A DNA stretch of 64,000 nt from the NCBI GenBank assembly GCA_003054655.1, contig QAYZ01000014.1:248001-312000 (forward strand). Direction: 5' to 3'. Of the stretch, positions 9,351 to 18,015 are shown in pieces. Numbering within the stretch: position 1 is the first letter of the stretch; each line of letters begins with the position of its first letter. Source of the stretch: Spartobacteria bacterium LR76 (GTDB lineage: Bacteria; Verrucomicrobiota; Verrucomicrobiia; Chthoniobacterales; Terrimicrobiaceae). Position numbers and translations under genes: made by a program. The notes under the pieces are model-generated. The model was not told the DNA's origin. It did no database searches and saw only the letters and a program-made list of their open reading frames with translations.

Positions 9351-10997
9351 CTAATCCATATCGGACTCGGTCACCGGGAGGATTCCATAGGTGACCGGCC
9401 CGACAACGCAGCGGGTGCGGGTGGCATCCTCGGTGTATAGGCTGATCCCGTCGCCTGCGAGCGAAGGATGGGACGAGGAGATCCGGCAGGGCAGCATGAC
9501 CTCCTGGCTCGCGCCGGACGGATTCAGCACGATAAGCAGCTTTTGTCCGTCGCCTTCGCGAAGGAAGGCAAACGGGTAGCGGTCCGGCTCGCAGAAGAGG
9601 ACGCGAAACTCCGCGGTCGCGCGCAAGGCGGGTTCGGTGCGGCGCAGGGCGATGAGGCGGCGCACACGATGCCAGAGACCGCCGGGGTCGGCCTGCCGAC
9701 TCTCGACACTGGGCGATCCGGGGCGGGTATCCATAGGAGCCCAGAGTCTGTCGCTCTCCGCCGTTGAGAAGCCCCTGTTGAGTTCATGCTCCGTCCACGC
9801 CATCGGCACGCGTGCGCCAGCGCGCGGCGGGTAGGAGCCTTCCCGTACCGGAGCGTCATTCACCTGCTGGAGGCCGATCTCGTCGCCGTAAAAGATAAAC
9901 GGCACTCCGGGCATCGTGAGGAGAAAGGCAAAGACGACGGCGAGGTCGTCATCATCCCTCAGCAGGCTGATGCGGGAAAGGTCATGATTCCCGACCGGGA
10001 TGCTGATGCACCCCTTGGCTTTCGTGGCTTCGTAGTGACCCAGATAATCGTCGAGAAAGGCGCGGAGATCCCCCTTCCCCTCGCGGTCGAACCAGGATGC
10101 TCCGCCTGGGCGGCGAGGCCCGCCCGGAGTGCGCCCGAGTTCCTTGCGAAAGAGATTTTCATAGGTGGGCACCCAGTGGAGAAAGTCGGCATGCAGCCCC
10201 TGTCCGTCGAGCGCGCTCCGGGGATAGGACCACTCGGCCACAGTGAAGTAATCGGGATTGACCGCCTCGCAGGCGGCCCGGGCCTCCGCCCAGAATCGGC
10301 GGGCCTCCCGGCCATCCGGGTCTCGGCGAGTGATGGAGCCGGCCATGTCGACGCGGAATCCATCGGCTCCGGCCTTCATCCAGAAAACCATGGTATCCCT
10401 CATCTCATCCCAGAGCTTGCGGACATCGGGATGCGTGGTTGGCAACTGCCACGGTTCGGCGGGATCAGGTTCGGCAAAGCCGAAATTCAGCGCGGGCTGA
10501 GACCAGAAGAAGTTGATGAGATAGTTGCCGTTCCGATCCGAGAAGCCATGGACGGTGCGCCCCCGCCATTCAGGACCGCCGTCATTCCATGCGCTGTCGG
10601 TCCAGATGTACCAGTCCGAATGAGCGTTGCGGGCCGCCTGGGCCGATGCCTGGAACCACGGGTGATCGACCGAGGTGTGGCCAGGCACGAAGTCCATCAG
10701 GACGCGCATGTCCCGGCGGTGCGCTTCATCGAAAAGACGCTGCAGGTCCGCAAAAGTCCCGTACCGGGGATCGACCTTGCGAAAATCGGCCACGTCATAG
10801 CCTGCGTCCCGCATGGGGGACAGATAGACGGGATTCAGCCAGATCGCGTTGGCACCCAGCGACGCGATATAGTCCAGGCGGGAGATGATGCCTGGGATAT
10901 CGCCGATCCCGTCCCCATCGGAGTCTTGAAACGTCTGGGGATAGATTTCGTAGAATACGGCGGATGCCGCCCAGTGCGGTACGGAATCGGTGGTCAT
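9351..10997 (-). CDS. GH13 alpha-glucosidase-type enzyme
   Basis: 548 residues, close to the usual size of oligo-1,6-glucosidases and related GH13 enzymes. FYEIYPQTFQDSDGDGIGDI near the N-terminus is the standard opening of the family. The catalytic residues fit: Asp217 in DGFRVDMAG (nucleophile), Glu255 in FTVAEWSYP (acid) and His338-Asp339 in VGNHDLS (transition-state stabiliser). The C-terminal 90 residues are the usual beta-sandwich. There is no signal peptide, so it should cleave short alpha-glucosides in the cytoplasm. It ends 12 bases from the convergent SUMF1-like gene. The exact specificity (maltose, isomaltose, sucrose or trehalose synthase activity) cannot be decided. Confidence 0.85.
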   Translation of the reverse strand: MTTDSVPHWAASAVFYEIYPQTFQDSDGDGIGDIPGIISRLDYIASLGANAIWLNPVYLSPMRDAGYDVADFRKVDPRYGTFADLQRLFDEAHRRDMRVLMDFVPGHTSVDHPWFQASAQAARNAHSDWYIWTDSAWNDGGPEWRGRTVHGFSDRNGNYLINFFWSQPALNFGFAEPDPAEPWQLPTTHPDVRKLWDEMRDTMVFWMKAGADGFRVDMAGSITRRDPDGREARRFWAEARAACEAVNPDYFTVAEWSYPRSALDGQGLHADFLHWVPTYENLFRKELGRTPGGPRRPGGASWFDREGKGDLRAFLDDYLGHYEATKAKGCISIPVGNHDLSRISLLRDDDDLAVVFAFLLTMPGVPFIFYGDEIGLQQVNDAPVREGSYPPRAGARVPMAWTEHELNRGFSTAESDRLWAPMDTRPGSPSVESRQADPGGLWHRVRRLIALRRTEPALRATAEFRVLFCEPDRYPFAFLREGDGQKLLIVLNPSGASQEVMLPCRISSSHPSLAGDGISLYTEDATRTRCVVGPVTYGILPVTESDMD

Positions 10998-11100
10998 AAA
11001 ACAAGGCAGCCGCGTTCACGCGCAGCCGAAATGCGGCGGCCTCGCGGCCGGGCCGCTGCCAGCCATGTGTGGTGGCGGGAGATCACTCCAGGCTGAGGCC

Positions 11101-11136
11101 GGGGAGCCTCCCGGCAAGATTGGAGCCAGGCTCCCC
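11101..11136 (-). terminator. Hairpin downstream of the PEP-CTERM gene
   Basis: A perfect 9-bp inverted repeat (GGGGAGCCT and AGGCTCCCC) with an 18-base loop lies just past the stop of the PEP-CTERM gene. There is no strong T-run on either side, so it may be a terminator or an mRNA-stabilising hairpin. Confidence 0.45.
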
Positions 11137-11144
11137 GCAGAGGC

Positions 11145-11978
11145 TCAGATCATGACGCGCTTGCGTCGGCGAAGCAGGAGAAAGAGGCCGCCAATGGCAA
11201 AGAGCAACACCGTCGACGGCTCAGGAACGGCTGAGAAGGTGATATCGGAGACCGCCACGCTTGAGTTTTGCGTCGAGCCGCCGGTCCGGTTTGCGAAAAA
11301 GAAGTACCCGACCGCAGTGATGTCGGAGAGCGAGGATCCTGCTGTGGTGTAGGAACTCGGCAAGGTCGATAGCGATGCCGCCGTCGCGGTATAGGCTCCC
11401 CACATTTCCGTTGCGGCGTTGTTAATAGTTAGCCCGGCAGAATATTGGGCGTTGGCCGAGGAAGTGCTGGAAAGATACCATTGCCCGTTAGCCAGGACAG
11501 CCGCCTTTACATAATAGTTGTTACCAGCTCCGGTTGGCTTGGCGATACTGATCGAACTGGTGCTGTCGAAGGTTACCGAGCCGGTGTTGTAGGATAGAAA
11601 ATCGGATTGTTTGATATAGACCAAACCAAGCACCGATTTGTCCGTGAAGGAAGAATTCGTCCAGCCCACCGTGATGGTGTCGCCTGCGGCATTGTTCACC
11701 ACCTGTGTCTGGGAGATGTTGGCGGCCGGGCCATTGGAGCTATTGTTTTGGATGATGCCATAGAATGCGGGCCCGCTATAGTTTGCTGCTGGCGAAAGCG
11801 CGGTTGCTCCGGTGCGTTCCCAGGTGCTTTGATTGCCCGAAACGCTGGATGTCCCCATGTTCAGACTCTGGCCCTGGGGGGTGGAAACATAATCACCACC
11901 CCAGTCAACGATCGTGGCGGCGTGCGCGGAGGCAATCGCGAGAGAAAGAGCTGCGAGGTGGAGCGGGAGACGTTTCAT
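11145..11978 (-). CDS. PEP-CTERM sorting-domain surface protein
   Basis: 277 residues. An N-terminal signal peptide ends at about residue 20 (SAHA-A). The C-terminus has VPEPST, then a hydrophobic helix and the basic tail RRRKR, which is the tripartite PEP-CTERM signal cut by an exosortase. The central part is Ser/Thr/Asn-rich and beta-stranded, typical of exported coat or matrix proteins. Its body resembles residues 25-310 of the SUMF1-like protein at 6678-9338. It follows the LacI gene on the same strand (12088-13161) with a 109-base gap. Function beyond surface display is unknown. Confidence 0.85.
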   Translation of the reverse strand: MKRLPLHLAALSLAIASAHAATIVDWGGDYVSTPQGQSLNMGTSSVSGNQSTWERTGATALSPAANYSGPAFYGIIQNNSSNGPAANISQTQVVNNAAGDTITVGWTNSSFTDKSVLGLVYIKQSDFLSYNTGSVTFDSTSSISIAKPTGAGNNYYVKAAVLANGQWYLSSTSSANAQYSAGLTINNAATEMWGAYTATAASLSTLPSSYTTAGSSLSDITAVGYFFFANRTGGSTQNSSVAVSDITFSAVPEPSTVLLFAIGGLFLLLRRRKRVMI

Positions 11979-12087
11979 GCTCCCTCAATTAGCTTTATTC
12001 AACTGGTAGTCACAATGCGTAAACCCGCAAAAGACTTTAGAAGATGCGCACGCAGGAATAGGGCGGACTAATGGCGCTCTTTTGAGA

Positions 12088-13161
12088 TCATGTCGCAATG
12101 CGCAGCTTGCGCAAAGTTGCGCCCGGAATTAGCACGGGAGGAACCAGCAGGCGAAGGGGGATCTCAGGCCGTCCCACGATTCCATGCTGGAGCTGCTGAT
12201 GAGCCAGGTCTACAGCCTGCCGACCTTGCTCGACCGGGCGCAGACTGATCTGGGAGCAATCGGGAAGCTCGGTGATATCCCGCAGGCAAAGAAACCCGAG
12301 CTCCTCCGGGATGCGCCACGAGCGAAGCCTGCGGTCGAAGTAATCACCTCCGGTTAGCCAGTAGTAAGGCTGGACGTTGGTGGAGATCACCACATCCGGT
12401 CGCTCCCGGCGAACCCAGGTGGCGAAGTCCCGTACGGAATCGTCGCTGGGTTCGTAGTGGTGGATGGCGGGTTGTGCCCCGAGAGTCCGGCCGAGCCGGT
12501 CGATCTCAAATAGCGCCTGGGCGTGAAAAGGGACATCCGTGCCGCTTGCCCGGTAGTTCATCAAGGCGATGCCGATCCGGCGATACCCGCGCGAGACGCA
12601 TGCCTGCACTCCCTGGTGCATGGCGGATCGAAAATCGGCCTGCACGGTGTGAACTCGCGCGAGATCGTTTTCCGGACCGACGAAGATCGTGAAAAAATGC
12701 TCCCAGTCCAGCTCGAGATTGATCCCATCGCGGAAAGCCTGGATGAGCACGCCGCGAATACCTCGGTGATAAATCACATGGCCGAGGGCTGCTGCAGTGG
12801 GGTAGTCGCCCAGGGAAAATTCATCGAGCTGATACCCCAGTTCGGCGGCCCGCTGCTGGGCGCCGACAAACTCCGGCGCAGGATGATTGGACGGAGGGAT
12901 CAACGGCTGGTGAATCCATGCCAGCGTCGCGGTCTGCGGTTTGGCACCAAGGGGCCAGCGGCGACGGGTCAGGGCTCCCAGCGACGGGTCGGGACGATAG
13001 CCCAGGCTATTCGCTGCCTGGAGGACTTTTTCCCGGGTTTTCTCCGCGACGTAACCCGTCCCTTGCAGTACGCGGCCCACGGTGGTTTTTCCGACGCCGC
13101 AGGCTTCTGCGATGCGGCGGTAATTCACCGGAGATGGGAGAGAGGATTTCTCCGTGTTCAT
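12088..13161 (-). CDS. LacI-family transcriptional regulator
   Basis: 357 residues. Residues 12-60 form the LacI helix-turn-helix and hinge (YRRIAEACGVGKTTVGRVLQG, followed by the REKVLQAANSLGYRPD hinge-helix entry). The rest is the periplasmic-binding-protein sensor. It probably controls the neighbouring PEP-CTERM and GH13 genes or the divergent pseudopilin cassette. A perfect palindrome sits 10 bases upstream of its start and may be its own operator. Confidence 0.9.
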   Translation of the reverse strand: MNTEKSSLPSPVNYRRIAEACGVGKTTVGRVLQGTGYVAEKTREKVLQAANSLGYRPDPSLGALTRRRWPLGAKPQTATLAWIHQPLIPPSNHPAPEFVGAQQRAAELGYQLDEFSLGDYPTAAALGHVIYHRGIRGVLIQAFRDGINLELDWEHFFTIFVGPENDLARVHTVQADFRSAMHQGVQACVSRGYRRIGIALMNYRASGTDVPFHAQALFEIDRLGRTLGAQPAIHHYEPSDDSVRDFATWVRRERPDVVISTNVQPYYWLTGGDYFDRRLRSWRIPEELGFLCLRDITELPDCSQISLRPVEQGRQAVDLAHQQLQHGIVGRPEIPLRLLVPPVLIPGATLRKLRIAT

Positions 13162-13170
13162 TAGGATTTA

Positions 13171-13184
13171 AAAGACTGGTCTTT
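13171..13184. promoter_or_regulatory. Palindrome upstream of LacI gene, putative operator
   Basis: AAAGACTGGTCTTT is a 14-bp sequence with perfect 6-bp arms, located between the divergent LacI gene and the pseudopilin cassette. Position and symmetry suggest autoregulation. The central TG is not the CG most common in LacI operators. Confidence 0.45.
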
Positions 13185-13338
13185 CGGGAGGACTGGCAAA
13201 TAGACTATACGATATTGCATTATGGGACAAGGCCCATATGGCGATGACTTCCCCCCGAGCCCGACGCAGAGTTTATTTCGCTTAGTCCCCCCCATGAGCA
13301 CTCTTTCTTTGCCTAGGACGCATCAAGGTCCGCTCGCG

Positions 13339-13974
13339 ATGAAACCACGCTGCCGACAGGCTGGCGCAGGCGGTTTTTCGCTGATGGAGCTGCTCGTCGT
13401 GATCGCTATCATCGGCCTCCTCGCGGCTGTCGCCTCCAGCGGTATGGGGGGCAGCGACGGCGCAAAGCTGAAGACCGCTCTGAGTGTGCTGATCTCCCAG
13501 GCGCAGGCTGCGCGCACTACCGCCATCGCAAAGAACGCGCCCACCCGCCTCCTGATTGACTCCGGGAATGATCGTGAGAACGGCCACAGGCTCATCGCGG
13601 TGGCGGTGGAGAATGCCGATGGCAGTTGGGAGATTGCAGGCACTCCGGCGTTGCTGCCTGACGGGGCGACATTTCTCGTCGGCGATGGCCTGTCGCCGTC
13701 CTCCACTGCGGGCGGCACCTCGGCTCCGCCGCCGACGATGGCGCTCGATTTTCGCAATCAGCACAGGACCTGGTACTACCTTGAGTTTGATCCGGAGGGA
13801 ACCTGCGAGGAAAATGCCGGAGCGATTCTCGTCCTCGGCCTGGGCCGGCATACCGGTACGGAGTGGGTGAGAAAGAATCCCGACCTGCTTCAGGCGGCGA
13901 TGATTCGTCGTTCGGGGCAGGTCAGCGCATTTTCTGACCCGGCGCACATCCGGGATGCTTTTAGGGCCTTATGA
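13339..13974 (+). CDS. Verru_Chthon cassette protein D-like / GspH-like pseudopilin
   Basis: 211 residues from the ATG at 13339; an in-frame ATG at 13294 would add 15 residues. The N-terminus AGGFSLMELLVVIAII is a class III (prepilin) signal: cleavage after Gly, Phe at +1, Glu at +5, then a hydrophobic helix. The next region (ISQAQAARTTAIAKNAPTRLL) matches the GspH-like pattern of prepilins that carry a long helix with AxxxRxxAxxxN. It is the first of six genes joined by overlaps of 0-8 bases. It is inferred to be a minor pseudopilin of a verrucomicrobial cassette known as Verru_Chthon (proteins A-D). Confidence 0.75.
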   Translation: MKPRCRQAGAGGFSLMELLVVIAIIGLLAAVASSGMGGSDGAKLKTALSVLISQAQAARTTAIAKNAPTRLLIDSGNDRENGHRLIAVAVENADGSWEIAGTPALLPDGATFLVGDGLSPSSTAGGTSAPPPTMALDFRNQHRTWYYLEFDPEGTCEENAGAILVLGLGRHTGTEWVRKNPDLLQAAMIRRSGQVSAFSDPAHIRDAFRAL

Positions 13975-14495
13975 TTTTCGGACGGCATGTGGCACGGGGG
14001 TTTTCCCTGGTCGAAGTGGTGCTCGCGATCGGCATCTTTGCGTTTGTCGTGGTGGCGGTGATGGGATTGTTTGGCAGTGCTCTGGGCGGCGTGCGTGATG
14101 TCGTGGATCGCGATGGCATGGTCGCTGTCGCGGACTCGGCGGTCGAGCAAGTGTCGATGCTCTCCCGGGCGGAGATCGCCGCGGTTCCCGCCGGGACCAA
14201 CCTATTGGCTTCCGGTCGACCGCTGCTCTATGGCTATCTCGGTACGGCACCCGGCCAGACCAACAGCCTCACCTGGACGAATGTCTCCCCGCCCATCACC
14301 AGCGTACAAAGCGGGAGGGTCTATCGAGTGGCGCTTTACCGGGCCAATGTGGATGCCTCCACCGAGGCGACGTTTGCGCAGACGAATGCGAGTTATCCCG
14401 TGCGCATGGAGATTGCGGTCCTCGCAGCCGGGCAGTCATCGCCCCGTCCAGCCATGAACTGGACGTTTCATCGGAACCTTCAACCCCGCGAATGA
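13971..14495 (+). CDS. Verru_Chthon cassette protein B-like / GspI-like pseudopilin
   Basis: 174 residues. ARGFSLVEVVLAIGIFAF at residues 8-25 is a prepilin peptidase site followed by the transmembrane helix. The start ATG overlaps the stop of the preceding pseudopilin (ATGA at 13971-13974), so translation is coupled. Short length and helix register resemble GspI, one of the three tip pseudopilins of type II secretion systems. The remaining body has no recognised catalytic motif. Confidence 0.75.
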   Translation: MIFGRHVARGFSLVEVVLAIGIFAFVVVAVMGLFGSALGGVRDVVDRDGMVAVADSAVEQVSMLSRAEIAAVPAGTNLLASGRPLLYGYLGTAPGQTNSLTWTNVSPPITSVQSGRVYRVALYRANVDASTEATFAQTNASYPVRMEIAVLAAGQSSPRPAMNWTFHRNLQPRE

Positions 14496-15364
14496 GGACC
14501 GTACATTTCAGGCAAGGCTGGTCGTTATCAGCCGGTTTGCGCCGTCCGGGCTTCACCTTGATCGAACTGCTTGTGGCGACCGCGGTCATGACGATCGTGC
14601 TCGTGCTGTCGGTGCAGGTCGTCACCGCGAGCCTGAACCAGTGGGGGCTGGCCAATGACCGCATGACAGCCAACATGCAGGCGCGGCTCGCGCTCGACTG
14701 GATATCGCGAGACATCCAGACCATCATCGTGAGCGGGGATGACTCGGAGTGGCTCCGCATCGCGCCGATTTCCGTGACGGGCGGGAGCGGAGGATCGATC
14801 GATGGCTCCCGGCTGATGATCTTCTGCCAGCCGGGGGAACGTCCCAAGGATCCTGCCAACTCCTCCACGCGGATCACCGGCCCGATCGCCGTCTCGTACA
14901 TGATGGGCTATCTCGATCCCATGGTCTCCGGAGGGAGCAGGAAAAACTTCGCCCTCCTCAGGACGGCAATCAATCCGCGCGATACGTTTGAGAACATGGC
15001 GGTGGCCAACCTGGAAACGGACTTCTGGGCTGCGGGCGTGCTGGGGTTCACCACGGTGAGGCCGGAGGATATCGTTGCGGAGAATGTCGTGGCCTTTCAG
15101 GTGATCGCGGAGTTTGTCGACGAGATAAACGACGCCACTCATCGCAGCGATCCGGCGGAGGGATTTTCCGTTGGCCCCGACGGGGTGATCCGCTCCGGCT
15201 CGCAGACATTCCCTCACGCCCGGCTCCAGGCTGTCGAGGTATCTCTCCGGCTGTTGAAGCCGAAGGTCGCAGCGAGATTGAACGGTCTCAGCGGTCAGGC
15301 TTGGCAGGATGCCATTGCATCGAGCGAGGTGTTTTCCAAGCGCATACCGATTTTCGCACCATGA
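14492..15364 (+). CDS. Verru_Chthon cassette protein C-like / GspJ-like pseudopilin
   Basis: 290 residues. RPGFTLIELLVATAVMTI (about residues 19-36) is the prepilin site and helix. The following stretch (ANMQARLALDWISRDIQT) matches the GspJ pattern of a helix ending in L-x-x-x-x-R-D-I. A late segment on RLQAVEVSLRLLKPK also fits the GspJ-type C-terminal strand. It is coupled by ATGA overlaps to the genes on both sides (14492-14495 and 15361-15364). Confidence 0.75.
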   Translation: MRTVHFRQGWSLSAGLRRPGFTLIELLVATAVMTIVLVLSVQVVTASLNQWGLANDRMTANMQARLALDWISRDIQTIIVSGDDSEWLRIAPISVTGGSGGSIDGSRLMIFCQPGERPKDPANSSTRITGPIAVSYMMGYLDPMVSGGSRKNFALLRTAINPRDTFENMAVANLETDFWAAGVLGFTTVRPEDIVAENVVAFQVIAEFVDEINDATHRSDPAEGFSVGPDGVIRSGSQTFPHARLQAVEVSLRLLKPKVAARLNGLSGQAWQDAIASSEVFSKRIPIFAP

Positions 15365-18015
15365 GAGTCTTTTCCTTGTTAGCATTCCTGGTGTTGGCCA
15401 TCCCTCCGGCGATGGCGGATACGCCATTGTCCCTGAAGGGCGTTGCCACCGTCGGTCTCGACGATGCGGTCGCGGCGGATGGAGTGGGAGGGTGGACCGA
15501 CGAGGGGCCGGAGAACTCGCTTCAGGGATTTCCCACCGGGCAGCAGACATTCCTCGGAGTGCCGTTCGACATACCGCGCGATGGTCCGGCTGTCCTCGCT
15601 CTGCCGGGAAAGGCCTGGCCGAAGGCATCCCCGACCGTGACCGTACCGGCGAATGGTTCCATGGGAAAGACGCTGTTTGTTCTTTCCGCTCATGCCTGGG
15701 ATGATCCGCCGTCCGAGCTGGCGACCGTTACGGTTGCTTATGAGGATGGGAAGGAAGAACGCTTCTCTTTTGTCCAGGATGCCCAGACCGGGCCTTGGTG
15801 GTATCCCTTGAGCCGCAACCAATCCCGCGTGGCATGGCGCGGGGAGAATCGTTCGGGAGTGCCCGTCGGCGTCTATCTGGCTGGGCTGGAGCTGACGCGA
15901 CCCGGCACGCCGGTGCGGTCGGTCGTTCTCGAAGGTTCTCCCGTGCGCGGGCAGCTTTTGATCCTCGGCCTCACTCTGTCGAATCAGCCCGCCATGCTGG
16001 CATTTGCCCCTCCCGCGTGGGCAGAGGAGCCATCCGACACGGCTGGATGGTTCGAGCCTGCGCACGCCGATGCGGAGTCTGGCACTGCTCCTGTCTGGGG
16101 CGCAGCGGCAGACGGGGCGCAGACCGGGCGGGTGTTAATGATGGAGTTTGGCCAGAGCCTGAGCGCTCCGGAACAAAAGCAGGCGGAGCAGGCCGTGCGG
16201 GCGCTGAAAGATATGGGATACACGGGTGTAAGGACTGCTCCCATCGATCCGCTGATCGCTAAGCCTGCCAGCGACACGCTGCGGACGGGGTTGAGGAATC
16301 TCCTGGCCGAGTGCGAGAAGCAAGGGCTGGCTGTATCTGTCACCCTGGCCGGCGGGCGTGTCTATCATGCCGACGAGGGGGTGGCGGCTTTTCGGGAGCT
16401 GAATATCGGCTATCCCGAGTATTATTTCGTCGATGAGGCGGCCACCGCTTTGCTGGAGCGCGATCTGGGGGATTTCTGGCAGTCGGTCGGAACCTCGGCG
16501 CGGATGGAGCCAAGCGCCATATTATTTGAGGGAGGATTGTTCGGATATCATCAGGACTTTCTTACCCGTCCGCACCATCGCATGCTGCAAAATCGCTGGT
16601 GTGCCTGGCTCAAGCAGCGTTACGGGTCGGGAGAAGAGCTGAAGGAGATCTGGCAGATGCCGGGGGAGGCCAGCCCGCTGTATCCCGACGAGAGCCTGGA
16701 GCGCGGTCGAGTCGAATTCCTCAGCACCAGCAACCTCCTCGCTGCCTCGCCCCGTTTTCGCCGACGGATCGCCGATCAGCTCCGCTTTCTTGAGCAGTTC
16801 CAGTCCGACTGGTTCCTGGCCCGGCGGGCTGCGGCGGAAAAAATCCTCCCTCCTGCGAAATGGAGCGCCACCGCCTGGACCTCTCCGGCTTGGCTGCGCG
16901 ACCTGCAGACCCGTACCGCTGCCAGCCTCGACGTGATCGAGGAGCGCGCCGAGCTCGTAGAGACCGGCACGATGTCGGACCCCGAGCGAGCGCTCTATCT
17001 GGATGTCTCACCCATCTCGGAGGCGTCGCTGGCGACTTTCAGGACGCCTTTTCAGCGGGTGGAGGGAAAGCCTTTCATCGTCTGGGATGCCATCGGCGCC
17101 TGGCCGGGAGATCGGAATTTCGTGCGGGTGCTCCGTACCTTGGCGGTTGGGGCCATCCAGGGTTGGGACGGGGTGTTGCACCGCCAGCTCGACCGGTTTC
17201 CCGAGGATGGAGCGCCTATGAGCGATGTTCCGCTGCCGGGACGTGCTTTGCAAAACCCCTCCGTGCTGGCTGTCCTTCCGCTGGGGCGCAATCTCTTCCT
17301 GCGTGGCGATCTTGGCGAAGCTCCGCTGGTTCTCCGCCGGAGGCTGGTTTCGCCGGACGACATCGCTACGGCAACGCAGGTGATTCCTGCGGGCGGCAAT
17401 GGCCTGCCTGGCTGGCTGGCCTTTAGCGGCAAGGTCGTGGCCCGGCTGGACTCCGGCGAACTGGCCAGATCACAGGATGCTCCTCCTGACGGAAAGGTCT
17501 CCACGCCGGACCGGTCGTTGGAGATCGATATGCCGGCGGATCACATGCGTATCTCGACCGCGAGATCCATCGCCCTGGCGGGTTCGCTTTCGAAGGGGGA
17601 GTTTGACGATGCCTCAGTCAGTGTGCGGGTGGTCGACGGATATGGCGTGATCTACGTCACCGCGCTCGACGGCCAGCCCATCCCGACCTCGCGGAAACTA
17701 CTCCTGGGATTGGTCGGGCGCTCGCGCAATACCGGCCAGACCGCTGACCGCAGTACGGAACCTCGCGGGGTGCATCCCACGGTCTGGAGCATCCGTAGTC
17801 CCGGAGTCGGTCCTGTCATCATGGAACCGATACGCGCGTCCCTGACCATCAAGAATGGTCTGGCGGGCAGTTGGACTCTTCTCGGTGTGGACTCCCGGGG
17901 CCTTCCCTTGCCAGCGAAACCCCGGATGCTCAAGCCGGTGTCCAGTGGCGACCTGACCCTGGACATAGACACCGCTGAAGCTCGCACGCCGCTTTTCCTG
18001 CTGACCCATGAATAA
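15361..18015 (+). CDS. Secreted glycosidase-like exoprotein embedded in the pseudopilin cassette
   Basis: 884 residues from the ATG at 15361, chosen because it gives a signal peptide (MRVFSLLAFLVLAIPPAMA) and an ATGA overlap with the upstream gene. Residues 20-240 are beta-rich. From about 260 a TIM-barrel-like region begins (RALKDMGYTGVRTAPIDP), continuing to about 610, as in clan-A beta-galactosidase-like enzymes. The C-terminal 250 residues are again beta-rich. I cannot assign a GH family or identify the two catalytic acids with confidence. It overlaps the next gene by 8 bases. Its place between the J-like and K-like pseudopilin genes suggests it is exported or displayed by that machinery (inference). 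Confidence 0.55.
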   Translation: MRVFSLLAFLVLAIPPAMADTPLSLKGVATVGLDDAVAADGVGGWTDEGPENSLQGFPTGQQTFLGVPFDIPRDGPAVLALPGKAWPKASPTVTVPANGSMGKTLFVLSAHAWDDPPSELATVTVAYEDGKEERFSFVQDAQTGPWWYPLSRNQSRVAWRGENRSGVPVGVYLAGLELTRPGTPVRSVVLEGSPVRGQLLILGLTLSNQPAMLAFAPPAWAEEPSDTAGWFEPAHADAESGTAPVWGAAADGAQTGRVLMMEFGQSLSAPEQKQAEQAVRALKDMGYTGVRTAPIDPLIAKPASDTLRTGLRNLLAECEKQGLAVSVTLAGGRVYHADEGVAAFRELNIGYPEYYFVDEAATALLERDLGDFWQSVGTSARMEPSAILFEGGLFGYHQDFLTRPHHRMLQNRWCAWLKQRYGSGEELKEIWQMPGEASPLYPDESLERGRVEFLSTSNLLAASPRFRRRIADQLRFLEQFQSDWFLARRAAAEKILPPAKWSATAWTSPAWLRDLQTRTAASLDVIEERAELVETGTMSDPERALYLDVSPISEASLATFRTPFQRVEGKPFIVWDAIGAWPGDRNFVRVLRTLAVGAIQGWDGVLHRQLDRFPEDGAPMSDVPLPGRALQNPSVLAVLPLGRNLFLRGDLGEAPLVLRRRLVSPDDIATATQVIPAGGNGLPGWLAFSGKVVARLDSGELARSQDAPPDGKVSTPDRSLEIDMPADHMRISTARSIALAGSLSKGEFDDASVSVRVVDGYGVIYVTALDGQPIPTSRKLLLGLVGRSRNTGQTADRSTEPRGVHPTVWSIRSPGVGPVIMEPIRASLTIKNGLAGSWTLLGVDSRGLPLPAKPRMLKPVSSGDLTLDIDTAEARTPLFLLTHE

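Noticed and set aside
9786-11096. 436-codon plus-strand frame opposite the GH13 gene
   Set aside because: No domain; the GH13 catalytic residues lie on the minus strand.
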